A stretch of 64,000 nucleotides of DNA from Terebella lapidaria (taxonomy: Eukaryota > Annelida > Polychaeta > Terebellida > Terebellidae). The notes under the pieces were generated by a model. That model did not search any database. It saw only the letters and a program-made list of their open reading frames with translations, and was not told the origin of the DNA. The stretch covers positions 41,526,157 to 41,590,156 of the forward strand of contig OX424562.1 of assembly GCA_949152475.1 (NCBI GenBank). Reading direction: 5' to 3'. Of the stretch, positions 1 to 12,000 are shown piece after piece. Both the position numbers and the translations under genes were made by a program. Every line of letters begins with the position of its first letter. Within the stretch, counting starts at the first letter, position 1.

Positions 1-557
1 CTGAAGAATGAAAAAATTGTCATAAACAGCCAAAGAATGCTTGCAAAAGTGACTTCGAGCACCAATAATCATAGTGCAATGCTCAATTTTTTTATCATGA
101 TCAATTACAACACATAGATTGTGAAGAATTTTTGTCGATATATTTTGTTGTTGAGAGCTTTTTCAAAAACCCTTATATCGATCACTGCTCACTAGGACAA
201 ATTATCATTTCTCATAATTTATTAAGAAGACCTACATTTCTCACTCCACTAATTAGCAGTACTACCATCATAAGATACAGTACCAAGAAAGTTCTGAACA
301 CATTCTTCGTCAAATAATTTTCACACTTTTGCAGCCCGTGGCCTCGAAGCTCACCCTCGGAAGGCCCAGATGTACACTCTCGGTGTTCAATGCTTGTTGA
401 GTTGCTAACTCGTTTACACCATTATATGCTGATATTTTTGTGATGATATTATGGTGTCATATTAAAGCTTGGCAGAATTTCACTATTGGGGGTTCATGAG
501 TTTCCCTGTCATTTTTGTTTTCTCTCACTTCGTATGCCTGATATGACTTTCTGTCCC

Positions 558-637
558 CGGGCTATGAGATTGGATAACGGACCCTGTTTTGTTTGCTCAA
601 AATACTTAATACTGGGTGTTGATTCCACGTCTATTGG
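558..637. repeat. dispersed repeat fragment, second copy near 54.13-54.19 kb
   Basis: About 60 bases centred on the stretch 'ggaccctgttttgtttgctc' recur at 54132-54186 with only a few substitutions, in the same orientation. The second copy lies inside the duplicated block at 51.8-54.9 kb, so the block probably derives from a dispersed family. No coding capacity is seen. Confidence 0.6.
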
Positions 638-1070
638 CATACTTGACCCGGAAATCAAAGAGCAATTCCTACCGAATTTCAGACTGCTATCGCAAAAATT
701 GGAAAAGTTGGCAATAGGTTATCAAAACATAATACTAGTAGTCTAAACCTAGCTCTACAGATAGCATGATTTCTGAATCTCTTAAAATGTAACTTTTACA
801 GAGGTGGAAAATGTCCAATTTTGTGCTTCCACATTTCATGCAATGATAACACATAAAACTACTGTCATTGGAGAAAAAGATGTAAACTATTTTTGGTTGG
901 AGTTACTCCATGAATATCTGAAAACTCAGCTTTTTTTCAAATAAGCATCCGTAACCTGTCATATTTATGTTCTGTAGGCCTACTTTGGTTTACCAAATCA
1001 GGACAAGTCAGATTGTTTTGGTGCATCGTCTATATCTTGTCACAAATTTAAGTGGGCATATCCTCTGTTT

Positions 1071-1135
1071 TTATTCTTGTTTAAATATGGACCTTGTGTC
1101 TGAAATAAATGCATTCAATTCAATTCAATTCAGTT
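1071..1135 (+). repeat. LINE-like 3' tail with (CAATT)n
   Basis: A short stretch ends in an AATAAA-like motif followed by three to four CAATT units. This matches the tail style of CR1/L2-type LINEs, which end in short tandem repeats rather than poly-A. Only a 3' stub is visible. Confidence 0.4.
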
Positions 1136-1699
1136 ACCGAATCATCGTTGATACTTATAACAGTCATATCGGTGAAATTACACATGGAACATGACAGAAT
1201 TTCACTAAATTGGTTCAGACCCGACGAATGAGAAAGTATTGAGCAAAAATAGCCCAAATATATATAAGCCTACGTCATAAATACAAAAAAAAAATTGAAT
1301 ATAGATTCTACATACACGCCGCGTCCATCCTGAAAATGATTCGTGTGTCCCCCAGTGATTATTGGTCATCATTTGCTATTGATTGCTGGTTCATTTAATT
1401 TTTTAACACACAAAGTCTATATTTACACCATATTCCCTAATTGCTGGTTTATAGATTCTACATGAAATTGATGCAAGAAAACCCAGTTTTAATGAGGATT
1501 ATCGAATTACCCTGATGGACCCCACCGTTCGTTTTGACACCTGATAAAATTTCTTCCACAAAGCTTCAGCGAACACCTCAAAATCATCTCGCGCACGGAC
1601 ACCCCAGTGATTAATAGCTACGCGCCTGTACGACGGTCAACCAGCGTAGTTTGATTTCCGAATATCCGTCGAGCCTCTTTGTTGACAAAATTATCCAAA

Positions 1700-4600
1700 A
1701 TGGCAACGGAAGCGCTGAGTCCAGCCATGGCTGAGTCGCAAGATTCGATTGAAGCGTTAAGTAGAGAAGCAGAGCAACTTAAGTCAAAGCTTGAAGAAGA
1801 AAGAGCAAAGCTAAACGATGTAGATTGTGAGTATTGTGTTTTAGTCTGCCTGAATTGAATCGTACGAGAACTGACCCTCTCGTTATAATCATTCTCAACT
1901 AGGGCTTAGGCGAGTACTCGTTGACGGTTACAAAAAGACTTCTAACCGGTTAGGAATTGGCTAACCGGTTACTCGTGAATTTCAATAAGTGATAAAAAAA
2001 CAATACATTCTACAGTAATTCTGAGCTTTTTGTTCTCGTTTTTGGACGTGTAATTTTGTTTTTCATGCCGTCACTGTAATTTATGCCTCCACATCAGTTC
2101 TACATGTGAGAGTTCCATTGTTTAATGACTTCTGTCAACTTTCGTGGTTATGTTTTCAATTGATCACGAGACTGCGTGCAACATTTAATGTAATTGCTGC
2201 CAGAAGATCAGACATGTGCTTATTTCAAATGTTCGATGTCCCAGCAATAGTATAGGTGATTTCCGACCCATGTTAGGCATGTTTATGTATACGACAACTA
2301 CCATAAACTCCCTCCAAACTCAAGTCTCCAGTGGTATTACAATATAACGAGTAACCGGTTAGTAACCGGTTACACACTGCCGAGTACTCGGTTACAAAAA
2401 TCCCTACTCGTATTAGCCCTATTCTCAACCAGCCTCACTGACACTGACACTGGCACTGCCCTGGCTCAGCTGCTCAGTCTCACTCTCAGTCTTAGAGTCT
2501 GTCACTCAATCTGGTCATTGCCTGGCGGCTCACTGGCACTCAGACACTGGAACCACGGTGCCTGGTCGTGTGGCATTTTGACAGCAGCTGGCCTCAGCCT
2601 CAAGCTCAGCTTGAGCCATGACAGGGAGTCTGTACGTTGCGCCAGGTTGCCGGGCGTAAGGCCAGGCCAGTCTCTGCCAGCTCCATTGACGGCCCCGACG
2701 AATCGACGGGTACTCGAATTCGGGGCGGGTCAAACAATAACCTGGATCAGAATTTCATTACCCGTACCCGAGAACGAGTAAAGATAATAGTTTTTGTATT
2801 GAAAATTTGCGATAAACGCTAGTAAAATCACAAGAATGACCAGAAATTCATCGGGAAAAAATTGTAAGTAGTTTTATCCGATCATGTGATCTCTTTCAAA
2901 CTTGAAAATAAAAACCGAGGAAACAAATAATAGACTTCTATGTGTCAAACCGACGAAACAAATAACACGTGTTACAAATTACTTGTTTTTGCTCCAGTGA
3001 TTCCCGTTCAAATTTTGATCTATATTTGGACGGGTTACCCGGGGCGGGTCGGGTCAGATCACACGGGTACTCGGGTCGGAAATTTTGGACTCGTCCGGGC
3101 CCTACAAATAAGTGATCAAATGACTGTGGCCTTATACACAACTCCCAGAGCACTCGGTAGGAATTTTCGGAAAGGAGTACCATACCCCTTGGTCTCGAAA
3201 AAAGGGGGTAAATTAGAAAATTTATGGGTAAATTTTTGCTGTACCCCTTGGCTTAGAAAAAAGAGGGGTAGGTTCTGAAATTCATGTAGAATTTTGTAAT
3301 ACAAATAACAGGGAATGGAGCATTAGAACACACGTGTGGCGTCAGTACACCATGTCCATGTCACCGAATAGGCTACAGCCAGGTCAATGAAGTATTATAT
3401 ACATGGACGTTTTATTAAGTGGTTTGACAAGTTTATTCACAGAAGAAAATATATTTCTGAACAAGTGAAAGTGAAACAGATTTCGGGAGCTCGGCTGTTT
3501 TTCGTACAAACACATCGACAATGCCGTCTGTCATTCATGATGTGGGCCAAGTTTGCCCAAAATATTATCGCGATTGAGGTGACACCTAGCGAATATAGCA
3601 TACTGAATATGCTTGATTCGCCAGGTCACGCTGCATGTATGGTCTTGTGCACCGCTTTTGATGGTAACAGGAAGATTCGTACTCGAGAAGATTCGTACCC
3701 ACTCAAAAAGGAAGATTCGTACCCATTCTCGAGAAGATTCGTACCCTGTTCAATTGGAAGATTCGTACCCATCATGCCCATTGCAATGGAAACTTTGACT
3801 ATATAGGGCTGGTAAATGAATATGAAATCTAATAAATATTAGCGATGGATAAATTAGATCAACATATGGCATGTATGTATTATTATATACAGGATTTTAA
3901 GTGAATGAATAGGCCTATGAAATATATCTTTTTAAGAGTGGCTGTTAGTCTCTAGGTTTCTGATGTGACAGTGATGTCAAATTAATACTAAAACAAACTG
4001 ATGATGATACCGAACACATGCAGACTGCATATATCTCAATCTTTACTCGCACTGATAATTTGCTCTAAATGGTATGATACAATGGGAAAACCATTTCCCC
4101 TGCACACAACACAAGGATCCATAAAATTTTCGTTTTGGTCGATACGAGTGTGTTCAATGAAGATTGTGAAGTTTATGATCAACTGATCAATGAACATGCC
4201 GCCGTACATTGGATGCATTTATAGCTAGCAATCAAAATAACACTATTGGACATCCACTGATTCAATTTATTCTTTATAAAATTGTTCATTTATTTGCCGA
4301 ATTCATTCCTTCTTTGTCAAATTCTATATCTACCCTCGTTTAACTTGTCAGGTTGTAAATCGCATATGTATCGGAAATGCCACATGTACAGATGACTGAT
4401 CTGCTGATATTTCAAATTCAGATATACCTTGCTGCCTTTGCTTTTATCTAAGGCTCACTTCCAGTTCTTGGGTTAGAGTGAATATATCACTTTAAGTGAT
4501 CATGTCTCATGAACCATCACACAGATAAAACAAAACATATAAAAAAATATTTATTTTGGGTACGAATCTTCCCTGATATGGGTACGAATCTTCCCGGCCT

Positions 4601-7600
4601 CGGGTACGAATCTTCTCTACTGGGTACGAATCTTCCAGGGTACGAATCTTCTTGGGTACGAATCTTCTAGAAACCCTTTTGATGACGTAGGCACAAAGTT
4701 TGTTCTCAGCGGCGAAAATAAAGTTTCATGGCTATTTCTTTGTTATTTTCCCGATGCGTAGCGTACGCACTCACATATAAATCTTTGCGTGAAATGACAT
4801 AAGATGTGCGTAATTACGCATTCTCCTACGCTATCGAGTGCACTGAACTCCATATGATTTTAAGAAAGGTAGTTAAAAATAACTCAATGTAATGTAACTG
4901 GATGTAATGTTGAAAATTAGGGAAATAGTCATATAAATGCTTTTAGATTGCTAACACGGGGTCAGTGGCTTTCACTTACTAGTAAGCGTGCACAACCTAT
5001 AAGCGATCATCGATCGGTTGGCGATAACCAATTGTGACCGATGATCTAAAGTGAAATTTCAACTGATTCCCATCCCTAGTTTGACGTATCTCGGTTTAAG
5101 ACGGTTTTCATTCATTAAATGACGTTTTGGTCACAGCCATTCATTCATAAAAACGCGAATGTAGTAATTCCTCAGTCCGACCGCCAGGGGGATTTCATAT
5201 CTTGGTATATAAAATCTTTGACAGAACTACTGCCGAGACGTTAGTCAGATCAGCCAGGTCGGCCCGGCAGTGATCCTGGGTCATAAATATAATCTGACGT
5301 TTGTAAATGTAATCTGTTCTATGAATAGAACAGTCCTGAAGTGTTGGCTGACAAATATCTTGGAAAACCAAAGCCCCTATATCATGTATATAGTGGCCCA
5401 GAGCACATGACATGTAAGATAAAGTGTCACTCGGGAAAATGTGGGCGTGAGTAATCAGTGCCAAGCTATCTGTATCTTGTGATCCATTTCAACCAACCAC
5501 AGAGTGGCCACATTACCATGATTACCATGATTACTATTAATTATCTTACATGCAACCCAGTGCCCCTTTGAATAGCATAGCCAAATCACAATGTGCTCAT
5601 TAAGGCACGTCATGTTATAACTTAGGTCAACATAAATGGACCATTTATTCTACATGTAAGCTGTGACCCATATATAAGCATTTGTCATGAAAGATTACAA
5701 ATAAGAATGTTTGATCTCTGCAGTGATGGTCGTTGCACAGAGGTTGGAGCCGATTCCTTCGTTCACAATGAAGCCGCGGCGACAGCTAAAAGGTCACCAA
5801 GGCAAGGTGTTGTGTATGGACTGGTCAACGGACAAGCGACATATCGTCAGCTCTTCTCAGGTAGCTTTCATCGAGACTAACAGCAAACAGGGCAAATTGT
5901 ACAGCTAAATTGGTCAAGCTCACTGACAACATGTGGTTTATTAGGTATCATAGTGTTGAAAAAGTTTTGAAAATTTTTAATATATTCAGTTACTCATAGG
6001 AAATTCTAATGTACAGTAGCTACTGTTTTTGTGTGATTTGGTGTATGCGGTTGTTGTGTGTGTGAGTTTTGATCATTTCTATCAAGCATGACTGTATACT
6101 TTTATATTGTGCAAGATTAATTCCTCTATTCTTCAATGGTAGTGAGTCCCCATCCTATGTATGTTCATGCACGTCTTGTAGATTTTGTAATGTTTATGAG
6201 TTCGATATTGACATTTGTTTGTTGTTTTCGTAGATGTGCTACGTTTGTTTCGGTGTCTGAGGTCTGTGTTGAGCTGTGTCATTTTGCTGCACCTCAGGTA
6301 CAAACCTCCATACTTATTATCAACAACACTGCATACCTAATCTTTCCAATCATTTGATATATTTAGTTAATTCTCTGAGTTGTTCCTAACAGCTATTTCT
6401 TGGTACTTTCTGTTCTCGCATGACTTACTCTCTCAGGAATACCAGTATACACTGAAATTCCGTGCTTTTTCTCAGTACCAAAAATTATCAAGAATCAACG
6501 GTCAATTTATGAATTTATGGTTATATGTTGATCATGTTGTGTGACACATATAAGTATAATACATGTACATACCCTGATACCAGCAAAACCATTCAGGTAT
6601 TTTTCAAGTCATTGATTTTGGTCTGGATGAGAACACACATTAACACGGGGCATAAGACTATATGTTACATTAAATGATTTGAAACATTTGCATGATTTGG
6701 GTGCTAGTGTACATTTTCTACCCTTCCTTCTACGGGGTGTACCACGTACCATGTACCGGTACATGTAAAGTATCAAACCTCTGATGTCAGCTACATCATA
6801 CTTGCAAATATCGACATTCAACATGTTCAAGTCTCAAAACTATGTACATTTATTTGACATTTCTTCTTTTCATTCTTTCTATCGTCTCCTTCCTTCCCAA
6901 GCGTACATGTACCAAATCTCCTGATTCACTTGTTACTGTTAACATTGTTAAAGAGCACCAACCTATGTTCTTTTCAGTGGTGGTCTATCACTCGCATGGC
7001 TTTTAATGATTTCTGTTGGGATAAACTGTTGTTACAACTGATGTTTAATGAGTTGTAGTTAGTTTTAATGTGCTATGAAGTTTGTTCATTGATTTATAAC
7101 TCAGGACTGTTACACTATTGGTTTGTTTGGGATGTGTGATATACCCGTGTTTGACACTTTCAGGATGGCAAGTTGCTGGTATGGGACGCTTTCACAACAA
7201 ACAAGGTATAGATTCGAGAGTGTCGTAGAAATAGTTTAGTCCAGATATCATGATCAAGATGGATTATTTCTAAATAATCATGACATAATCAGTTCATATG
7301 TATATGAACATTCCTGTGTCTAACATGTTGCCGTTTTATTTCACACAGGAGCATGCCGTTACCATGCCAACAACATGGGTGATGGCATGTGCATATGGAC
7401 CCTCTGGAACAGTTGTCGCCTGCGGGTATGCTGACAACTTCTAGTCTGGTAGTTATCGTCGGATATACCCTTGTATACTGTTAGCCATGTTGTTGCTGCA
7501 CTGACCTCCCTGTGTTTCTGCTCCCTCCCCCCCCCCTTCCCCCCCCCCCCCCCAGTGGCCTGGACAACAAGTGCACACTCTACCCCCTCAGTCTGGATGA

Positions 7601-8958
7601 GGACCCTGTCACCAAGAAACGCGCCATAGCGACTCACACCAGCTACCTTTCATGTTGTAAATTTGCAAACTCGGACCAACAGGTCAGTGGATATCTGTCA
7701 AACTGTCTGTCTGTCAGTAGTTTGAGTGGGATAGAATCAGTCAATCGAGTACAGCAGGACTTCTAATATATTCTGGAGTTGACTATCTTCCCTCTAAATA
7801 CAAACACAGTATTGCAATTTTATCCATATTCTCGTTTACACTATTGTTTTGTGTGAACAGGACAATATATACCTGTTGTGTACCTGTTGTATACATATAT
7901 GTATATATATATATATATTCACTGTTGTGTTACGGGACGGGATCAGATCCTGACAGGGAGCGGCGACAGCACCTGTTGTCTCTGGGACGTGGAGAGTAGT
8001 TCTCTGATGCAGAGTTTCCACGGACACTCGGGCGACGTGATGAGCCTCGACCTGTCACCCTCCGAGTCCGGAAACACCTTCGTCTCTGCGGTCTGTGTCT
8101 GCAATCTCTAGTGTAGTCCAGTGAATCACAGAGCTAGGATACTCGATTGATCACAGATGATTTGTTTGACTAACTATTCTTACTCCTCTACAACAGTCCT
8201 TACAAGTGTTTACAAGTTACATGTGCTTGTTGTGTTATAGAGCTGTGATAAATCTGTGATGGTCTGGGACATGCGGACCGGGGAGTGCGTGCAAGTGTTT
8301 GAGGGCCACGAGTCGGATATCAACAGTGTACGCTTCTACCCGAGCGGTGACGCGGTGGGCACGGGGTCTGACGATGGCACGGTACGTGGACCTGTCAGTC
8401 ATAATAATTGTATCCCCCGAACAAAGTTCGGCGGATACTATGGATTTACGATCGTCGCGCCGCCGCCGCCGCCGCCGCGTCTGCGTCCGCGTCCGCAGAC
8501 ACTTTCTTGTGAACGCGCTACAGCTTACAAATCTGAACCGATTTTGATAATATTTTATATGGACATGACTTATGGTGAGATCTCAACACCTATCGATTTT
8601 GGTTGCCATAGCAACCAAAATAGCCGATTGGTGTAACATTTTGTGCTCAAATTAGCCTGTTTAGCACACATGGGTTGTGAACGCTCTATGGGTGGGAGTT
8701 TTCGATGAATGATGATGAAATCGCACAGGCTCAATGAGAAAGACCATCACACGAAACCTATTGTTTTTCAGAATGATCGAATAAATATTAATAAGTTTGA
8801 GAGGTTAACTTATTACTACAATTAAAATGCCTACTTTGACATGTGTGATCACTCCAATAACCTGTACTATGAAAGCAAATTGCACTGGATTCTTGTTCAG
8901 AATACAGAACTGATGTTTTTGGTGAAAACAGAACAATATTACTGAATAAGTTAACATT

Positions 8959-9005
<47 letters not shown>

Positions 9006-12000
9006 TCAACTTCACAACAGCAAACACAATTGTAACTTGCTAGTTGATTCTACAACTAACCTTAACATATAACATAGGGTATGTACATGTACAGTACATT
9101 GATATAAATCAATCATGATAGGAGAGAACAACAATCACTCCTTTTTCACAACCTAGTACACATGCAATCAATACTAGTACATGTTTGTTCCTTTTGAATA
9201 AGCGATCATTCCAAAGAACATATTTTATGACGTCAAACATCTTAATCGTTTTTGATATCTGTATATCGATAACAGACTCTTGCTCATTAATCCGTTATTG
9301 TAGTTGCCTTTATAAATTGATATGGACAATTTTGCTAATAAAATAAGCAAATTCACTTTACGAAGAGTCAGTGACTCTACATCATCCTCTTGTGTAATAC
9401 CTAAAATTATACATTGTTCATTCAAAACATGAATTTTACCGCATAGCGTAAAAATATCGTTTTCTACGTGTGACCACAGTTCTCTGACTAAGACACATCT
9501 CACAAAATAATGTTCTATTGTATCTGTCACATTGCATATTACACAGTTTTCAGTCACTAGCAAAGAGAATTTGTTTAGCGTTTTGTTTGTCATGTATATA
9601 GAGTGCAAAATTTTCCATTGTAACACAATTAGTGCTACTTCCCCATGCGAACATTGTTTTGCCAACATCCACACCTTGTCTGAGTATACTATATCGCCAT
9701 ACCTGTCAGCCCAGTATTTATGAACTAAACAATCATTGTCCTGCTGTTTACTTTCAACAATCAGGTTTTTATATGCTCTTGAAGTATATTTAACTAACGG
9801 TCTATTTCTCAAAGATATTTTATCCACGGGCTGGATATCCAACAGTTTATTCAGTGTATCATTAGATATCGCATTCTGCAGTATGTTATACTCGAATGAT
9901 GTCAATGGTCCCTCTCCCAAATACGAGGTCACCTTCTGGTAAGATAGCTTTCCATTGACTGTAATATCAGATATATATAAAATACCGATTTTAATCCAGC
10001 GAGGTAGAAATAAAACACTTTTCCTATATTGTATATCAAAATTGTTCCAAATAATTGGTGAGGGTTGATAATCTATTTTGAATTTAAGATTTAGCCATCC
10101 ATCCAGAACATATTTATAAAAGTTAGGTAAAATATCTACACCCCTCAATTTGTCAGCAGGGACATTACACTCGAAGGACAAGAGACCAAGTCCAGCTTTG
10201 TGAAAATAATAGTCAGGAAGGATTTTCCAAGATACTGAATTTGTTGTTCCTAGTTCTTGTAGTTTGGGAATCCATTTCAAGGCCATTTGTAGTTGTACAT
10301 CGTGCATGTTTATCATATTAAGACCCCCCTTTTGAAAATCTAGAATCATGACTGATCTTTTGACACGTTCAGTGGCTCGGTGATCAAACTTCTGAGACCA
10401 GATAAACTGGTAAAACATAGTGTTCAGTTCCGAAAGAATATGTTCGGGGATAATAATTGATTGCATGATATAAATAAATTGAGTAGCTAATAATGACTTC
10501 ACTACAACAATTTTGCCTATTATTGTCAAATGGCGTCTGTGCCATAATTTCATCATGTTTTTACATTTGTTTATACGAGTCAACCAGTTATCCTGAATTT
10601 GATTGGCTCTTTCACTGCTACTCAATTTAACTCCCAAAATTTTCATATAATTGTTAGGATAGATTTTCCATTGTAGCTGTTCAACTTCTTTTCTTCTGAA
10701 TTTCCAACACCCTAACCACATTGCTTCAGTTTTCCGTTTATTCAATTTTAATCCTGAAAATTTTGAAAAGATTTCAGTAAGAACCAAAAATTCTTTTAAG
10801 GAAATTTCATCGTCCAGCAATACGGTACTGTCATCAGCGAACTGTAACAACTTCACAGGCGTACTATTTCCATTTTTTATTGGCAAATTGATGCCTTTTA
10901 TACCAGATGATTGTCTAACTTTACATGCAAACACTTCTAAAGCAAGAATAAATAGCAATGGTGACAGGGGGCAGCCTTGCCTAATTCCACGATTGAGAGG
11001 GAATGATTCACTCAAATATCCATTGTATAAAACATCAGCAGATATATCACAATTCAGAGCTTCAACAAAACAGATAATTTGTTTCCCAAAATTAAATATC
11101 TTGAGAGCAGCAACGAGATATTTTTTCGAAATGGTATCAAATGCTTTTTGGTAGTCTATAGCGAGGAGAATGCCAGGTTTTTTAGTTTCGTCCAGATATT
11201 CCAACACATCATCTAGTGTGCGAATAATCTGTGAGGCCGATCTACCCCGAATGAACCCAGCTTGGTCGCCATGGACCAGTCGTGGCATATATTTTCTAAT
11301 TCTATTTGCTACCACTTTAGCGGCGATTTTATAATCGATATTACTCAAGGATATTGGTCTCCAATTATTTAAATTTTCCTTCGTAGCTCCCTTCCCCTTA
11401 TGTATCAAGTTTATTAGCCCTCTTCTCTGTGTACAAGACATTTTACCGTGCGCTAAACCATAGTTTAGTGAATTAGTAACAAGGGTTTTGATTTTTGGCC
11501 AAAATACTTTATACCAAGCGACTGTCAGCCCATCACAGCCTGGGCTACCATCGTTTTTCATGTCTTTAAGAGCTTCACTGCACTCCTGAACTGTAATGAA
11601 ACCATCACTCATAGTTTTTTCGTTTTCTGTTAAAAAAGGAACTTTTATGTCACTTGCGAAATTGTGTAAATCAGATCTTTGATAATCAGTTTCATCAGTA
11701 TAAAGATTTTCGTAGAAATCATGAATATGATTTAGTATCTGGACTTGGTCTGTCACTACTGTACCATCAGGCAGACACAGTCGTTCTATAAATTTATCAT
11801 GGGCTCTACTTTTTTCCAACCCCAAGAAAAACGAAGTATTCTTTTCACCTTTCTGGATCCAATCCACTTTAGATCTAATTTGAGCTCCCCTAGCTGTTTC
11901 TGTTTCGAAGTATTCCATTTCTGATTTCAAATTTTCAATTTCATTTGCGAGCTTCTCATTCGCTGGATCATCCATCAATGACTTATTAGCAGCCTCCAGT

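Larger units (their letters stand above)
1..1699. other. 5' flank of GNB5, no gene seen
   Basis: AT-rich flank. Short open frames here have no recognisable domain and no consistent splice context. It contains a dispersed repeat fragment (558-637) and a short LINE-like 3' tail (about 1071-1135). The GNB5 promoter should lie in roughly the last 200 bases, which are less AT-rich than the rest, but I see no TATA box and cannot place the transcription start. Confidence 0.5.

Noticed and set aside
8961-9003. T run as an independent homopolymer microsatellite
   Set aside because: It is the poly-A tail of the minus-strand LINE, placed directly next to the target duplication.
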